64,000 bases of DNA from Gautieria morchelliformis (lineage: Eukaryota; Basidiomycota; Agaricomycetes; Gomphales; Gomphaceae). Where the stretch lies: NCBI GenBank assembly GCA_015179125.1, contig WHVA01000155.1, positions 157,754 to 221,753 on the forward strand, written 5' to 3'. Positions 1-11,105 of this stretch are shown here, piece by piece (positions within the stretch are counted from its first letter, which is position 1; the number at the start of each line of letters is the position of its first letter). Both the position numbers and the translations under genes were made by a program. The notes beneath the pieces are model-generated. The model made no database searches. It worked only from the letters and a program-made list of their open reading frames with translations, and had not been told where the DNA came from.

Positions 1-3000
1 TGGGTCTCGCAAGCTCGAACAGGGATACTTGCTCTCACCTTGCGTATGGGATATTGGTGATAACCTGTGAGGATGTCTGTGAGTTTAGATGAGTTGATTC
101 ACGAGTGGTACGTGCCCTGCTGTCCCAGACCTGGTGGGGGGTGTTTGTCGCGATATAATTCATGTGAACCTGGGGATGAGGCACGCGACGAGTGACGGTA
201 TGTCCGGTTGCGTCAGCAGATGTGACGGTGCTCGACATCAGAGGAACGAGATGAGGGGTACGGCCATCGGCAGGAAAAAGGATAGCCTCAGTATGCGTGA
301 TGTCGTTCATGGTAAGCTGGAGGAGGGAAGGGGCTGCGAGTAGTGGTCAGGATACGAACTACAATCGAAAGATGCGCCTTAAATCGTGTGGTGGAAAAGA
401 AGGCGTCAAGACGTAACTAGCAGGTAGGTTCCTGTATGTCTTGTCTAAAGCGCATTAGCGTAGGTTATATGTCGTGAGACCAGCCGGATGAGGGATGTGA
501 AGCTCAATCCGTGCAGGTTAACGGAAGAAGTATCAGAAAACATAGCGCAGAACCGGCCTCCGTGGAGAACCTGAGCATCGCACCAGCGACCCGGAGCACT
601 CGAAGAGCATGGATAACACGATAGAATGACGGCAAGGAAATATGGCGCCCCTTTGTGGCCTTGTCTGGTGCCGAACTATGTTGTCGGAACCTCGAGCAAG
701 AAGCAGGACATGCTCTCTCCACATGCCGGCTGTGAAGACACAGGCTTGACTGATTTGGGAAAGCTCCTCGATGACACAGCAATAAGCAAAGCCTATGATT
801 CTTTGGTGAGCAGAAGAAATGTAAGCCTCATAGGGAATTTTACCCTCACGATGCACATAAGTGATCCTGGGGTTTGCGGAGAAAGAGTCGTGGAAGAGTC
901 CTCATCGGTGATAGCCGATCCTGAGCTATATGGAATAATCGTGTTCGGGTTGTTGTGCTACTAGGACCCTAGTCGTGCTGCCCCACAGATGCTATCCGTG
1001 ATGCAAGGGAGTTGCAAGCGCAAGGTGATGCCTTTCAGCAGTCGATGCATGCCGTACAGCCAATTCACCTACGCCGAAGCCGTCATATTCAGCTGCTCCG
1101 GTACTGCACATGCACGATCAGGATCTATAACATGCAAGCTGCAGTCTGGCAGCACAGTCTGGCAGCATTCTTCGCTCATCAGCGCCTGATTGACATCTCA
1201 GCGCGATTGCTTCATAACTTACTGGTCGACCTTGGAGCTTGGGGCTTCGAAATGAGGTCACGTTGGTCGACGTCAGCGGCCATTGAACATGCATGAGGGA
1301 ACTGTGGTACGATGCGTACATGATCCCATTTCCGGTGGACAAGACTAACTTATAGATCGGTCCTTCCTCGCATCGAATATCTCTAAGTCAAATAGTTACG
1401 GTGTCTCGGAGCGCTCAATTGTAACGCTGGTTCGGTTGCCATGATCTTGCTGAACTGTCACTTCGAGCACAATACATGTTGACAATTTCAGTTCTCATAG
1501 TAAGAGCACTGCTATACTCAAAGCGCAGTGGGTTCACCGGCTGAGCCCTGCAGGGTCAGGCTTTTTTTCACTGCATTGGTGCCTCGAGCTTAGTAGCTGT
1601 GCTCTTCTAGGCGGCCAAGTTGCTGCGGAAGCAACGCGCTGGACGTTCCGAGGATGGTCCTAGCCCTTGGTGACACATGGCTTTCGATTGAGTAGCTCTT
1701 GAATCCCGAGTGGCGGCCCCCTCGTCAATCACCCTGAGCTCACTGCACAAAACCGAATCGTCGATACTCAATCCGAGCGTCAGAATTGGGTCAGAGTGTT
1801 GGGCACGAGACATGCGAACTGTGGCGCTGTCCAATCGATCCCACGCAGACTCACGGATCTTGATGATGGCCATTACCTCCAATCATCGCCATAGCTTCAC
1901 TGTTCCGGGACCTTGTCTTTGCCCCATCGCTGAATGGTTTCTCTCCCCGCTCCAATAATATCGTTTCGGCCCACCCGCATCAGATACCCCATCGTCTGTT
2001 CTGCAGGCTTGCAAGTCCACCCTGTACTTGTAGAAACCCTGGTTTCATATGCTACGTCAAGATATACTTCTGGTACCAGACTCAGGAACCTCATGTTGTC
2101 CGAATTACCCCCTCAGGTGCCATCGCAGCACACCACCGACCTATCACCAGATATTATGAGGTATCATGCCGAACTTCACACGGAAGAAGGTCCTTAAGAG
2201 GAGGTTCTCGGCAGCCCTCTGCGATAACACCCTGAGCAGGTTTAATTTCAGAGCATACTCCTACACTTGGTCGGTTGGTTTTCACACCCCACTCATTCGG
2301 GGCTGCTGCTCTGCAACTGCTCTGCATGTATCCATTCACTCGTCTTTCAAAAGGTGAAAGGCCTTCACCACCGGTTTTACTGAAAGAACGTAAGGATGGT
2401 GGGTATTTCTTGGCTGTCATACTGCGCCGTTGTCACGCCATATTCCAGAGTCGTGTACAGGGATCGAAGCCACCAAGGCGAGGCACAGTCCAGTTGCCTC
2501 CAAGGATCCCGCTTGTCCCAATAAATCAGGGAATCCGTCTGGATTTGATTCTTTATTTGCTCAGGATATCTCGCCCGATACCGAGGAGGTAGAAGAGACC
2601 TTTGGTAAAGATACAGCGGCTAAGTCTGCCGCCTATGCGAGCGACGAGATCTATGTGGAAATATGTGGGGGGAGCTCAGAAAGGCTACGCCGCCACCTTC
2701 AGAGCAGGCTATCTCATACGGCATCACAGCCAGGCCCGTCTCCCAGGTCGATAAGAAGTTGAAAGGTACACCACAGACTTCGCATTATGCAAACATCTCT
2801 AACCTCTATTCATGGAAAGGCATTGCCGAAAGGGTGCTTGGGAAATATCCACAGAAATATCCACAGACCACATACAATATTGAACTGCAGGAGAGAAGCT
2901 CTCGCCCTCTTGTTGGTCCTTGTTATCTTGAACCGCCTTCTATGAACTCATTTCATCTTGAGCAGAAGTCATGAACTCCCAAGGTTTTACTACTAATGCC

Positions 3001-3242
3001 ATAAACACCTTGGTTATCACAGGCGTTTTCTACACACGATTCAATCGAGCAGGCTACCTCGACATAAAATGACAGACTAAGATCGAAATATGTATTAATA
3101 CATGTCAATGATATATCGGGTACACACCACCTGCTGGAGCAGCATATATTAGCCGATACGTATCTTAAAGGCCACCACGAACATAGCGGATTTGGAAGTT
3201 CCGAGAGACTCGGCAAACACACTGACAAGATAGGCCAGACGA
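1..3242. other. No confident gene in the first 3.2 kb
   Basis: Only short open stretches of up to about 110 codons are present on both strands, and none gave a recognisable family. The most coding-like part is about 2430-2980 on the plus strand, where an acidic stretch (residues like DTEEVEETFGKDTAAK) is followed in another frame by a second open stretch, as exons separated by a short intron could look. I could not build a consistent model with a start and stop. It may be a diverged or decayed gene, or the edge of a gene outside the window. Confidence 0.3.
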
Positions 3243-4397
3243 TTAGGGCCCCACTGATATATCATCCTCTGCCCCAGAAAGTCCATCTAACACCTGAATA
3301 ATCCGCGCCTGTTTCTGACACATGAATGCAATCGGATCGGTCCCGTGGCTGATGTATCGCCAGCAAAGACTCTCTTACCTCCCTATCTGTCTTAAGAGCG
3401 GTCACAAACATACCCGGTACCCTCAGTGCCTCTAGCGCGTTCTGTTGCTTGGCGACAAGGGCATCCCACGCAAGGAGTGCTTGATCAGAATCAAATGCTT
3501 TAATTTCCTTAGAGAACGAGCTCTCAAGTGCCTGAGGCAAGGCATAAGTCATGTCAAAAGAGTTGAAGCTCGACTTACGTTGACCTCCCTTCTATCTAGC
3601 CCATTTCCGACGATTGCTGCCCTTTACCCAGAAGAAGAAGAAACTAAGTCAGCGGGGACACTGAAAGATCCTCGAAACAGAACCTTACTTTGCTTGAGCA
3701 ATTTTGACTTTTTCCTCTTGATTTTTCAAAATCTGCATTCGGTCTTTCCATAGTCTCTCTTCGAGGAGTTCCTGATCCTTGCGCATCTGGGGACCATGTT
3801 TCTAGTGGAATCATCACTGGAATGCTAGGGAATAGCAAAACCTTCTCTATTTTCTCCATGAACGCAGGATCCTCCGCGAGTTCGGCGACAATGGAGAGTG
3901 CCTGAATAAACGGCAAAGTTCTAAGCGACTTCGCCTGAGGGGGGGAGCGGCGGATTGACGCATTCGTGGCAGGGTTGTTTCTCGAGTCGTGCGCGTGAAC
4001 CTTTAAGGACGATTGAGGCAGAGCAGACTCTTGAGGGGCTTCAGGGTGAGACGGTGCAACTGACAGATTATCGGATAGTGGAGAGGGAGCGGCACTAGAA
4101 CCTGGTTGTAATCGAGACAGAAGTGCGGAAATATGGGTCGAAACGGTCGGCGGTGACACCATTTCATCGCCGGGTTCAGGAACATGTACGGGCGTTTCAT
4201 GCAACGAATCTGGATGGGAGGGATTGCTTTCTGCTGCGGGTGGGGTCAGGTTAACTTCTATTTCCTGCCAGGCTTGCGACGTTCGAAGTTGATCCAACAA
4301 AGCTTTGATTCCCGCAGGATCCTGGTGCTAAGAAGTGAGTGAAATGCTAGGCTATTGGTAGAATCTTGTGATGCACATTAATATTCGTGAAGTCCAT
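3243..4397 (-). CDS. Uncharacterised Pro/Ser-rich coiled-coil protein
   Basis: I do not recognise the family by name. A five-exon model keeps one frame. A short first exon (MDFTNIN) joins an exon beginning HQDPAGIKALLDQL. A Pro/Ser-rich low-complexity middle follows, then a conserved-looking helix (LPFIQALSIVAELAEDPAF) running into a charged coiled coil (EKMRKDQELLEERLWKDRM). The last parts contain ALLAWDALVAKQQNALEAL, a likely amphipathic helix, and end in an acidic tail (EDDISVGP). Introns are 45-60 bp with GT-AG borders. The start is the ATG at 4395-4397, which needs the first intron to be spliced. It is divergent from CTU1, with 90 bp between start codons. Frame continuity over four introns makes a real gene likely; the function is unknown. 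Confidence 0.72.
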
Positions 4398-4487
4398 ATA
4401 TCAGGGACAAGTTTCACAGTCTAGGGATACTGACACAACTTCACAGATGAACGGCACACGCAGTCACGTGATACAAGAGGACAAGTC
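4398..4487. promoter_or_regulatory. 90-bp divergent promoter between the coiled-coil gene and CTU1
   Basis: Only 90 bp separate the two start codons, so core promoters and both 5' leaders must overlap here. The stretch includes TCACGTGA (an E-box-type palindrome) near 4464-4471. No clear TATA box is seen. A regulatory role for the palindrome is an inference. Confidence 0.45.
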
Positions 4488-5830
4488 ATGCCGCCGCGAA
4501 GTTGTGGTCTATGCAAGCAGGCAACCGCTATCCTGAAACGTCCCAAGACCGGACAACAAATATGTAAACCATGCTTTTTCGAGGTTTTCGAAACGGAAGT
4601 ACACAACACAATCACCAGTGCCAAGCTCTTCAAGCCGGGAGAACGTGTCGCAATTGGGGCATCAGGTGGCAAAGGTGAGGCAAAAGCTACTGTCACTGTC
4701 GTGTCCTAAACCTCTGGTATCAGACTCTACAGTCCTCGCTCATGTAATGAAAACGTTAAATGACCGGTATCATTATGGCCTTCACCTATTCCTTCTTTCC
4801 ATCGACGAGGGCATCACTGGTTACCGAGACGATTCGCTCGAGGTATCTGGCCTGCTGTATCTATCATATACTAATATGTAATGCCATGGCAGACAGTGAA
4901 AAGAAATCAAATACAATACGATCTTCCTCTCAAAATCCTAAGCTATGACGAGCTATACGGTTGGACCATGGATGCCATCGTGGAACAAATTGGTAAAAAG
5001 AATAATTGCACCTTTTGTGGCGTATTCAGACGCCAAGCACTGGATCGTGGCGCAGCGATGTTAGACGTGGACCACATTGTTACTGGTCATAATGCGGACG
5101 ATATCGCTGAAACCGTCCTCATGAACAGCGAGTATCCTCTCGTACCAGTTAAGACGACTTCTAATGGTGTCTAATTTGAAATAGTCATGAGGGGCGACAT
5201 TGCACGACTAGGACGATGTACACTCATTTGTACTCAGGGTGAAGACACAATCAAACGTTCGAAACCCTTCAAGTATGCATACGAAAAGGAAATAGTAATG
5301 TAAAGTTTTATCGGGCTACGCATTTCTTAGAGTCTTAAGCCTTTGCACATAGGTATGCGTACTTCAAGAAATTGGATTACTTTTCCACCGAATGCATATA
5401 CTCTCCCGATGCCTATCGTGGTCATGCTCGAACGTTCTTGAAGGATCTCGAAGCTGCCAGGCCTAGTGCAATTATTGACATCATTCATTCCGGAGAGGCA
5501 TTCGAAGTTGCTCAGGAAGTCAAGCTGAAACCACAGCGTAAGGGCTAATTCTCTGTTGTGGTCATTACTGACTCAGAATTGCAGAAAACTGCAAGAGGTG
5601 CGGATACATGTCTAGTAATGAGCTATGCAAAGCCTGCGCCCTCCTAGAGAGCCTAGAGAGAGGCATCAAGAGCATGGACGTTGTCAGTTAAATCCCGGTT
5701 GGTAGTTTTCGTTAACTCACATCGATGCTTACAGAGAGACCAACGGAAACCCCCTGCGGAGTCAATATCTGATCAACAGCAGAATATGCCAAATGTACCT
5801 TTGAACTCTATAAATGGGACCCCCACTTAG
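4488..5830 (+). CDS. NCS6: Cytoplasmic tRNA 2-thiolation protein 1 (CTU1/NCS6)
   Basis: ATP-dependent thiolase that, with CTU2/NCS2, adds the 2-thio group to the wobble uridine of cytosolic tRNAs for Lys, Glu and Gln, using sulfur relayed by URM1. The N terminus has two CxxC pairs (CGLCKQ and CKPCF), then the PP-loop [12 protein letters not shown] built across the first intron. A third CxxC ([16 protein letters not shown]) precedes [12 protein letters not shown], and [11 protein letters not shown] follows. The C terminus has another zinc pair pattern ([16 protein letters not shown]). All are family hallmarks. The start at 4488 gives the usual MPPRSCGLC beginning. About six exons; one intron (5128-5184) starts with GC rather than GT. 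The last exon ends [10 protein letters not shown] at 5828-5830. It is convergent with ERG27, 39 bp apart. Confidence 0.93.
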
Positions 5831-5869
5831 TCTCTATATCATATAAGTGTCTGATTATCACCAGACGCC

Positions 5870-7288
5870 TCAACTAAGCACAATGCCACTATCGGTCGGT
5901 GATAGTGGAGGAGTTTCGCCGTGTGCCTTGATGAATGTCTGGAAAAGGTTTTCACAGTAGCCGACGAGATCTGAAGCGACTTCTGCATTTTCTTCCCAGT
6001 CAAGGACAGGGTCGATACCGACGTATTCTCGGCCAAATAATGTGCACCGAGACCCCAACTTTTGAGGTGCGCCAGAGCGTTGCTCTTGCAAAACAGCAGG
6101 AGGTGCGAGGGTCGCGTGGACGGGCGCAATGGCTCCTTTGAAGGACTTCACAGGGTGGTTTTGCGAGCCCATAATGCGAGCCTAGAAGGCCATCAGCAAT
6201 AGTCAAGTAACAAGTGATTGACATAGACCAAATAAAAGGCCAGTAACTTAAATATCACCAGGAAAAACCCCACCACGTTTGTATCGCAGACGCCTGGGTG
6301 TACCAAAATATGATTTATACGTGCTTGATTATCCTGGACGGTTTTCTTCGCGGACATCCCTGATAATACCGTACAAATGAGGGCAACTTGGTATTTGGAG
6401 ACTTGGTATGAAGCTTTGGCTCGTCGTAGTTGGATATCCATAGGGTCCAGAACCTCAGTGTCAAGGGAGGATACCCACACAACGCGAGAATCGCGATATG
6501 GGTTGGCGAGGAGTAGGGGTTCCATCAAACGAGCCTGCGAAGGAAATGTTAGACTTGCCAGTATCCAGTGCCTTGAACGCTGACCAGACAGTAATGGCCA
6601 AAGACATTCGACTGCCAGACTTGGCCAAGCCCGTCGGGGGATTCAGAGCCAACTGCCTGTTTAACGTATCGGGGACAAGTAACGGTGGCCACAGGCTCAG
6701 TGATGAGCTGCCTGACGAGAAGCGGCCAATCAAATCCCATGGAGGCACAGACACCCGCGTTAAGGATGAGGTGAGTAACATAAGGATACCTGTACCATCG
6801 TTGAAAGCCTGGAAAGGAAAGTGAAATGGAAACTGTACTGTCGACGAGCCTCCTTCGCAAATTCAAAGACACTTCGCACACTCGTCAGATCTAGGGAGAG
6901 GCAATCTATGTTCAAACCACGGCGGAATTCTTCAGCATGTCTTTCATCAATCGCGTGTTTTCTTTGGCGCGAGACCTCCGCATCTGCGAATGTCAACAGA
7001 TCCCGACGAGCAGCGTGAGCTCGCTTGGGGTTGCGACAAGCAAGAATGAGTGTCAACTGTTTGGTAGGAGTGACGGGATATAACGGGGCGGCCGTATGAG
7101 ACTGCTCTCGCGGGAGGGCATCAGGAGGCAATGGGCAGGAGAGTTGTGCAATAAGACGTTGACATATTGCAAAGCCAACTCCACTACCAGCAGTCAGCTT
7201 TGCTGTGGACACAGATTAGCACGACGAACCTATTTGCTCCAGTGACCACAACTACCGGATGGGGAGGAATTTCAGCACGATGGGGCAT
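5870..7288 (-). CDS. ERG27: 3-ketosteroid reductase ERG27 (short-chain dehydrogenase)
   Basis: NADPH-dependent 3-keto reductase of the sterol C-4 demethylation complex (with ERG25, ERG26 and ERG28) on ER and lipid droplets in ergosterol synthesis. The first exon (MPHRAEIPPHPVVVVTGAN) joins SGVGFAICQRL across a 52-bp intron, giving the TGANSGVG cofactor loop. Then come LILACRN, HLILNAGVC and the catalytic YQVSKYQ (YxxxK). VHPGVCDTNVV and a hydrophobic stretch (FFLVIFKLLAFYL) follow, as in ERG27/HSD17B7. The last exon carries GSQNHPVKSFKGAIAP and a C-terminal block ending SPTDSGIVLS. The start at 7288 is the only ATG that supplies the first beta strand. I saw no frameshift. Confidence 0.92.
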
Positions 7289-7412
7289 TGAACGAGGTTA
7301 AGACAAAATTCTCCATTCCTAGTTGTTTAGGGAAAGTTCCCACGGCATTATTGAACGCGTATCAGCCCACTTTCGCATTGATCACGTGAGCGCGTGCCGT
7401 AGTCCCAAGGAC

Positions 7413-7972
7413 GCAACTGGAAAATCGTGGGAAAGCTGCAGGCACCAGGCACATTTACTAGCACATCCATGATTTATTCATACTGTACGGGTTTCTTATT
7501 TCTGGCTTGATTTCCACAAGTCGCGTTTCTTAGAGCTCGTCGATGGGCCATCCCTTATAATTCTCCTTTTCATAGGCAATGCAACCGGAGGCAATGGCGG
7601 TGATACAACCAACATCTCCCAGATTACAGGTATGTTCATTGCCTTCGTGTTCTTCCCAGAGAATACCCAGCTTGTGAGGGCAAAATTAATTTCCACAGTG
7701 GCCCTTTTAGGAATCTTTCGTATTGGGACAGTACGATAGGGTCACCTCCGTTGATGTCGAAGGCAGGGAGTGGTGAAATATTATGCGTGAGTTTCACGGC
7801 ATTCATCATACATTTTGCGCCATGGCTCACAGGAACATATGCATGTGTAACTTCTTGCTTTTTGTCTTTGTATGCTATGTATTGTAGTCTGACCCTCTAT
7901 GTTGCATAAATAAATTGTACAAATTTCTACGATCCTGCTTAGATCCCGAGCAAGGGATCTGCCGGTATCGGC
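7413..7972 (+). repeat. Dispersed repeat X, copy 1 (non-coding)
   Basis: Matches 13379-14126 in the same orientation. Both copies begin GCAACTGGAAA and soon share CGTGGGAAAGCTGCAGGCA. Both end with AAATAAATTGTACAAATTT followed by TACGATCC, then GAGCAAGG, and finish near CTGCCG. In the middle, 7530-7605 matches the reverse complement of about 13940-13985 (core GCCCATCGACGAGC), so part of one copy is inverted. It lies between the ERG27 start and the NOP9 stop. No convincing target duplication or terminal inverted repeat was found, so its class is unknown. A weak minus-strand open stretch (7541-7830) may be a remnant of a short gene. Confidence 0.6.
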
Positions 7973-8062
7973 CCTTACTCTAGTGATAATACAGGCGATC
8001 AATACAGTAGTATCAAGACAGTATGAGGTACACTGGGTGCTGACTGGAAACAGTTGGCTCTA

Positions 8063-10991
8063 CTATTTCCTGCGCCTACCACTATCGGCAGGCGCCCCCT
8101 TGATGGCCTTGAGAATACTCATGTCGAGATCGGGTTGGGCCTTCCCATCAGCGACGTCCAGCTCACTACTGGGAGCAACCCCTTTTATTTTCTTCGCTCC
8201 GATACCACTGAACAATGCCTCAATTTCGTCTTCGTCGTGGGTCTCTTTTCTTTTCCGTTTTTTGTTAGATTTCAAAGGACGAAGATCAATGGTCGTCTCT
8301 ACATCACCCAGCGTCTTGGGCTGAGCTTGCGGAACCGCGTTTCCGGAGGTGGTCGGAAGCGTGCGCTCCTTACCTTGAATTATCTTCCACTGGTCAGGCT
8401 TGTGTCGCAGTAACGGCAGGCGCAGACTGCGAAAGAAGTATCGACCGAAATAAGAGCCCGTAAGAAACTGCTCATGGGGAATCAGTGAGCGAGCGACCTT
8501 TTCCTAGTAAGACCGAATATAAACACAAATATCAATGGGTGATGTGTCTATCACAAAGTGAATAAATACCTTCAGGTAAGGATCAGCTGCCTCCCAGCAT
8601 CGATCAGCAACCCGACTGCCAATGCGGTCATCAACCAAGAGATGGAACTGCCCGATAAATGATGTAACGAGACGCTTCCGTGAGCGAAGGGGGACAGTAG
8701 AAGATTCCAGAGCAACGTCAAGTATTCGAGAACTTGTCGCATTGCACGCCAGCGCTAACAGCTCATCCGGAAGAAGCGAATGCAAACTTATGGAGAGGAA
8801 TGAGCAAAAGCCATGACAATCGTAAACCGTGTAATTGTATACCTTTCCAAAACAATACTATTGTGGGGTTCATGAAGACGTAGGACAGATTGAAGCAGGA
8901 GGGATCCTTGCGTCAGGGGTTCAAGTGGGTCTCGTCCTTGTGCGCCTTCTGCGTTGCGCCTGGATCGATGCGGCACACCCAGCGCCTTGTCGTCATCGTC
9001 TTGCCTTGTTGTTGTCCTTGACGCCAGAGCATCACGGTACTCCTGTATGGTATATGAGCAATGATACCAGTCTTGAATGGGACATACCGCTATATTTTTC
9101 AGTCGCACCACACAGGGCAGAAATTGCTTACGCTCCTCACTTGTGGTAAGCTCGAACATTGAGCAAATAGTCTACACAATGTTCATTAGAACTACGGGGG
9201 TCGTTCAGAGAACTCGGCTGACCTCTACTAGAACACCCTCCTGAGAACCGATTTGACCAGCCCGATCGATCAACGATTTTAACACACCGAAATGAGACGA
9301 TTCTGGAGAGACTATGCTCAGATAGAGTAACATGTTATAACTGTAATCAACCTACTCCGGGCCTTGGTCCATGTTCCGTGCAGTCGAGAGATAGTATTTT
9401 CAAGTCTTTCTGCGTCAAGTCTCTCTACCCCTCGCGCCACCACAAAATTGGCAACTGGGTGTGTGGCAAGACGGGAAAGATGATCGGCGAAGTAACAATC
9501 CCAGAGACGAAGAAAAACAGGAGAAGAACAACGAGAAAGAAGAGATTCCGAAAGATGCGATGCGGTTGGATCCACAAAGAGCCCGGAAACATAAGGAGAG
9601 GGCGAAGACTCTACGACGGATAAGGGACCGAATTACTCAGCGCATACATGAACGATACTTACCAGTCTGAGATATAAGGCCTGCTAACACACGATCCATG
9701 ACGCTGTCGGGAGCATCTGATCGTCCCAGGGACGCCTCAAGCTCGAGGAGCATCTGTCGTAAAGGATATCCTGAGGTGCGGACCCGGCGTTCATGACGGG
9801 CCAGTTAGGCTTACCTGGAGCACTGGACTAGAAACTTTATTTACAGCCAATGCCCGCACTTCGTTACCGTCTAAAACATCCAGGAACTGACTTAGAATTC
9901 TACTTGCCATTTTCGAGAAATCGCCTGGTGTAGGTAGTTCGGCGCGTTTTGCTATTGCGAAATCCGTAATATCAAATTCGTTGGAGATGACAGCTTTCAT
10001 GGGTCCGATTCGTGCTTTCCACGAAGCACTTTTCTTAGATGAAGCGGAAGGTGCGTACTTGTGAGGACGAGAATTCATAGCTAGTTGCCTAGGTGCGAGC
10101 AATAGTAACAGTGCTCGAAGGACGTGAGAAGCGAATGGATCGTGAACCGAGGTAGGCAGTTCTGATAGTATATCCTAATATAGATATGGGAGTCAGTGGA
10201 GAGAGACATCAGTCGGTCAAGGCCCCATACCTCACAGACGTTCACTATCAGTTGGGTCATGGTAAACAATTCACCCTTGTCTGATGACCTTGGGGTTGAA
10301 GGGAATGTGCCCCGACTCTACCAGACGAAACGTAAGACTACGGATGATCAGAGTCAACTCACACTTGCCTCTCGCGCGACCGTGTCTGCAGCGACTGTGA
10401 GCAGAGTTTGACAGACATGAGATGCAAAGCGGTCAGTGATTAGCGACAGCCAGCTATAATAGGATAAGTGGTTGTATCAGCTAGGCCTATTTGACCACTC
10501 ACGAGCCTGCTAAACTATCGGTGAAGACACGACGAACGAAATCGTCCATGGAATACAACATCCTTTCCAAAACAGGAGAGCAATCTGGATCAGATGCTAA
10601 TTGGAGTTCCTTTCCTTTCATTTCCGATAAAGCTGCTGTGAAAAACATACGGCGCTCTGGAAGGCGCATCTGGTCAAACATTCCCTATGCGGAAAACAAT
10701 GTGCTACACACCTTCGTTTGGATCGACTTCCGCCCCGACTTCACCATCAGGACGCTCCTCCTGCCAGTCTCGAAGTTGATCGTTAACGGTCCGGAAGTAC
10801 GCTTTTACATCTGGGTCAACCGCGCCAAAGGGAGGAGCCTCGTTTGCAGAATTGAAGACTTGAGAGTGAACGGGAGGCTCATCAAGGGCATGGAAATTGC
10901 CATAGGTACTTTCGTTGACGGTTTCATACGCTGCCTGTTCAGTCTCTCCTGCTTTGTGCTTTTTCCCTCTTTTTCTGTTCTCTCGAGGCAT
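8063..10991 (-). CDS. NOP9: NOP9, pumilio-repeat nucleolar RNA-binding protein
   Basis: NOP9 is a PUF-like protein that binds 20S/35S pre-rRNA near ITS1 and is needed for 40S subunit formation in the nucleolus. The N terminus ([13 protein letters not shown]) is basic, followed by [20 protein letters not shown]. Repeated pumilio-type helices are seen: [56 protein letters not shown], and the hallmark [20 protein letters not shown]. The C-terminal exon carries a basic tail (KSNKKRKRK) and [17 protein letters not shown], typical of NOP9 ends. At least ten exons span 2.9 kb. The start codons of NOP9 and the carboxypeptidase are 114 bp apart. The ends are firm; inner splice borders were not all resolved. 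Confidence 0.9.
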
Positions 10992-11105
10992 GTTAGCGTG
11001 ACGAGGGTGTCACGCGCAACCAAGACGGTGAGCCCGTGACGCGCCTACGACTTGACGGGCGTGAGTACAACACAGTACTTATACATCAGTCGTCCGCTCA
11101 CGAGC
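10992..11105. promoter_or_regulatory. Short divergent promoter between NOP9 and the carboxypeptidase
   Basis: The two start codons are 114 bp apart and point away from each other, so this segment must hold both core promoters and leaders. I see no clear TATA box. The assignment rests on gene layout only. Confidence 0.4.

Noticed and set aside
533-1342. Candidate genes in the first 1.3 kb on either strand
   Set aside because: Open stretches are short, overlap on both strands and show no family motif or consistent splicing.
10491-11039. 182-codon plus-strand open frame
   Set aside because: It lies opposite the first exons of NOP9, which have clear family sequence; the plus frame shows no domain.
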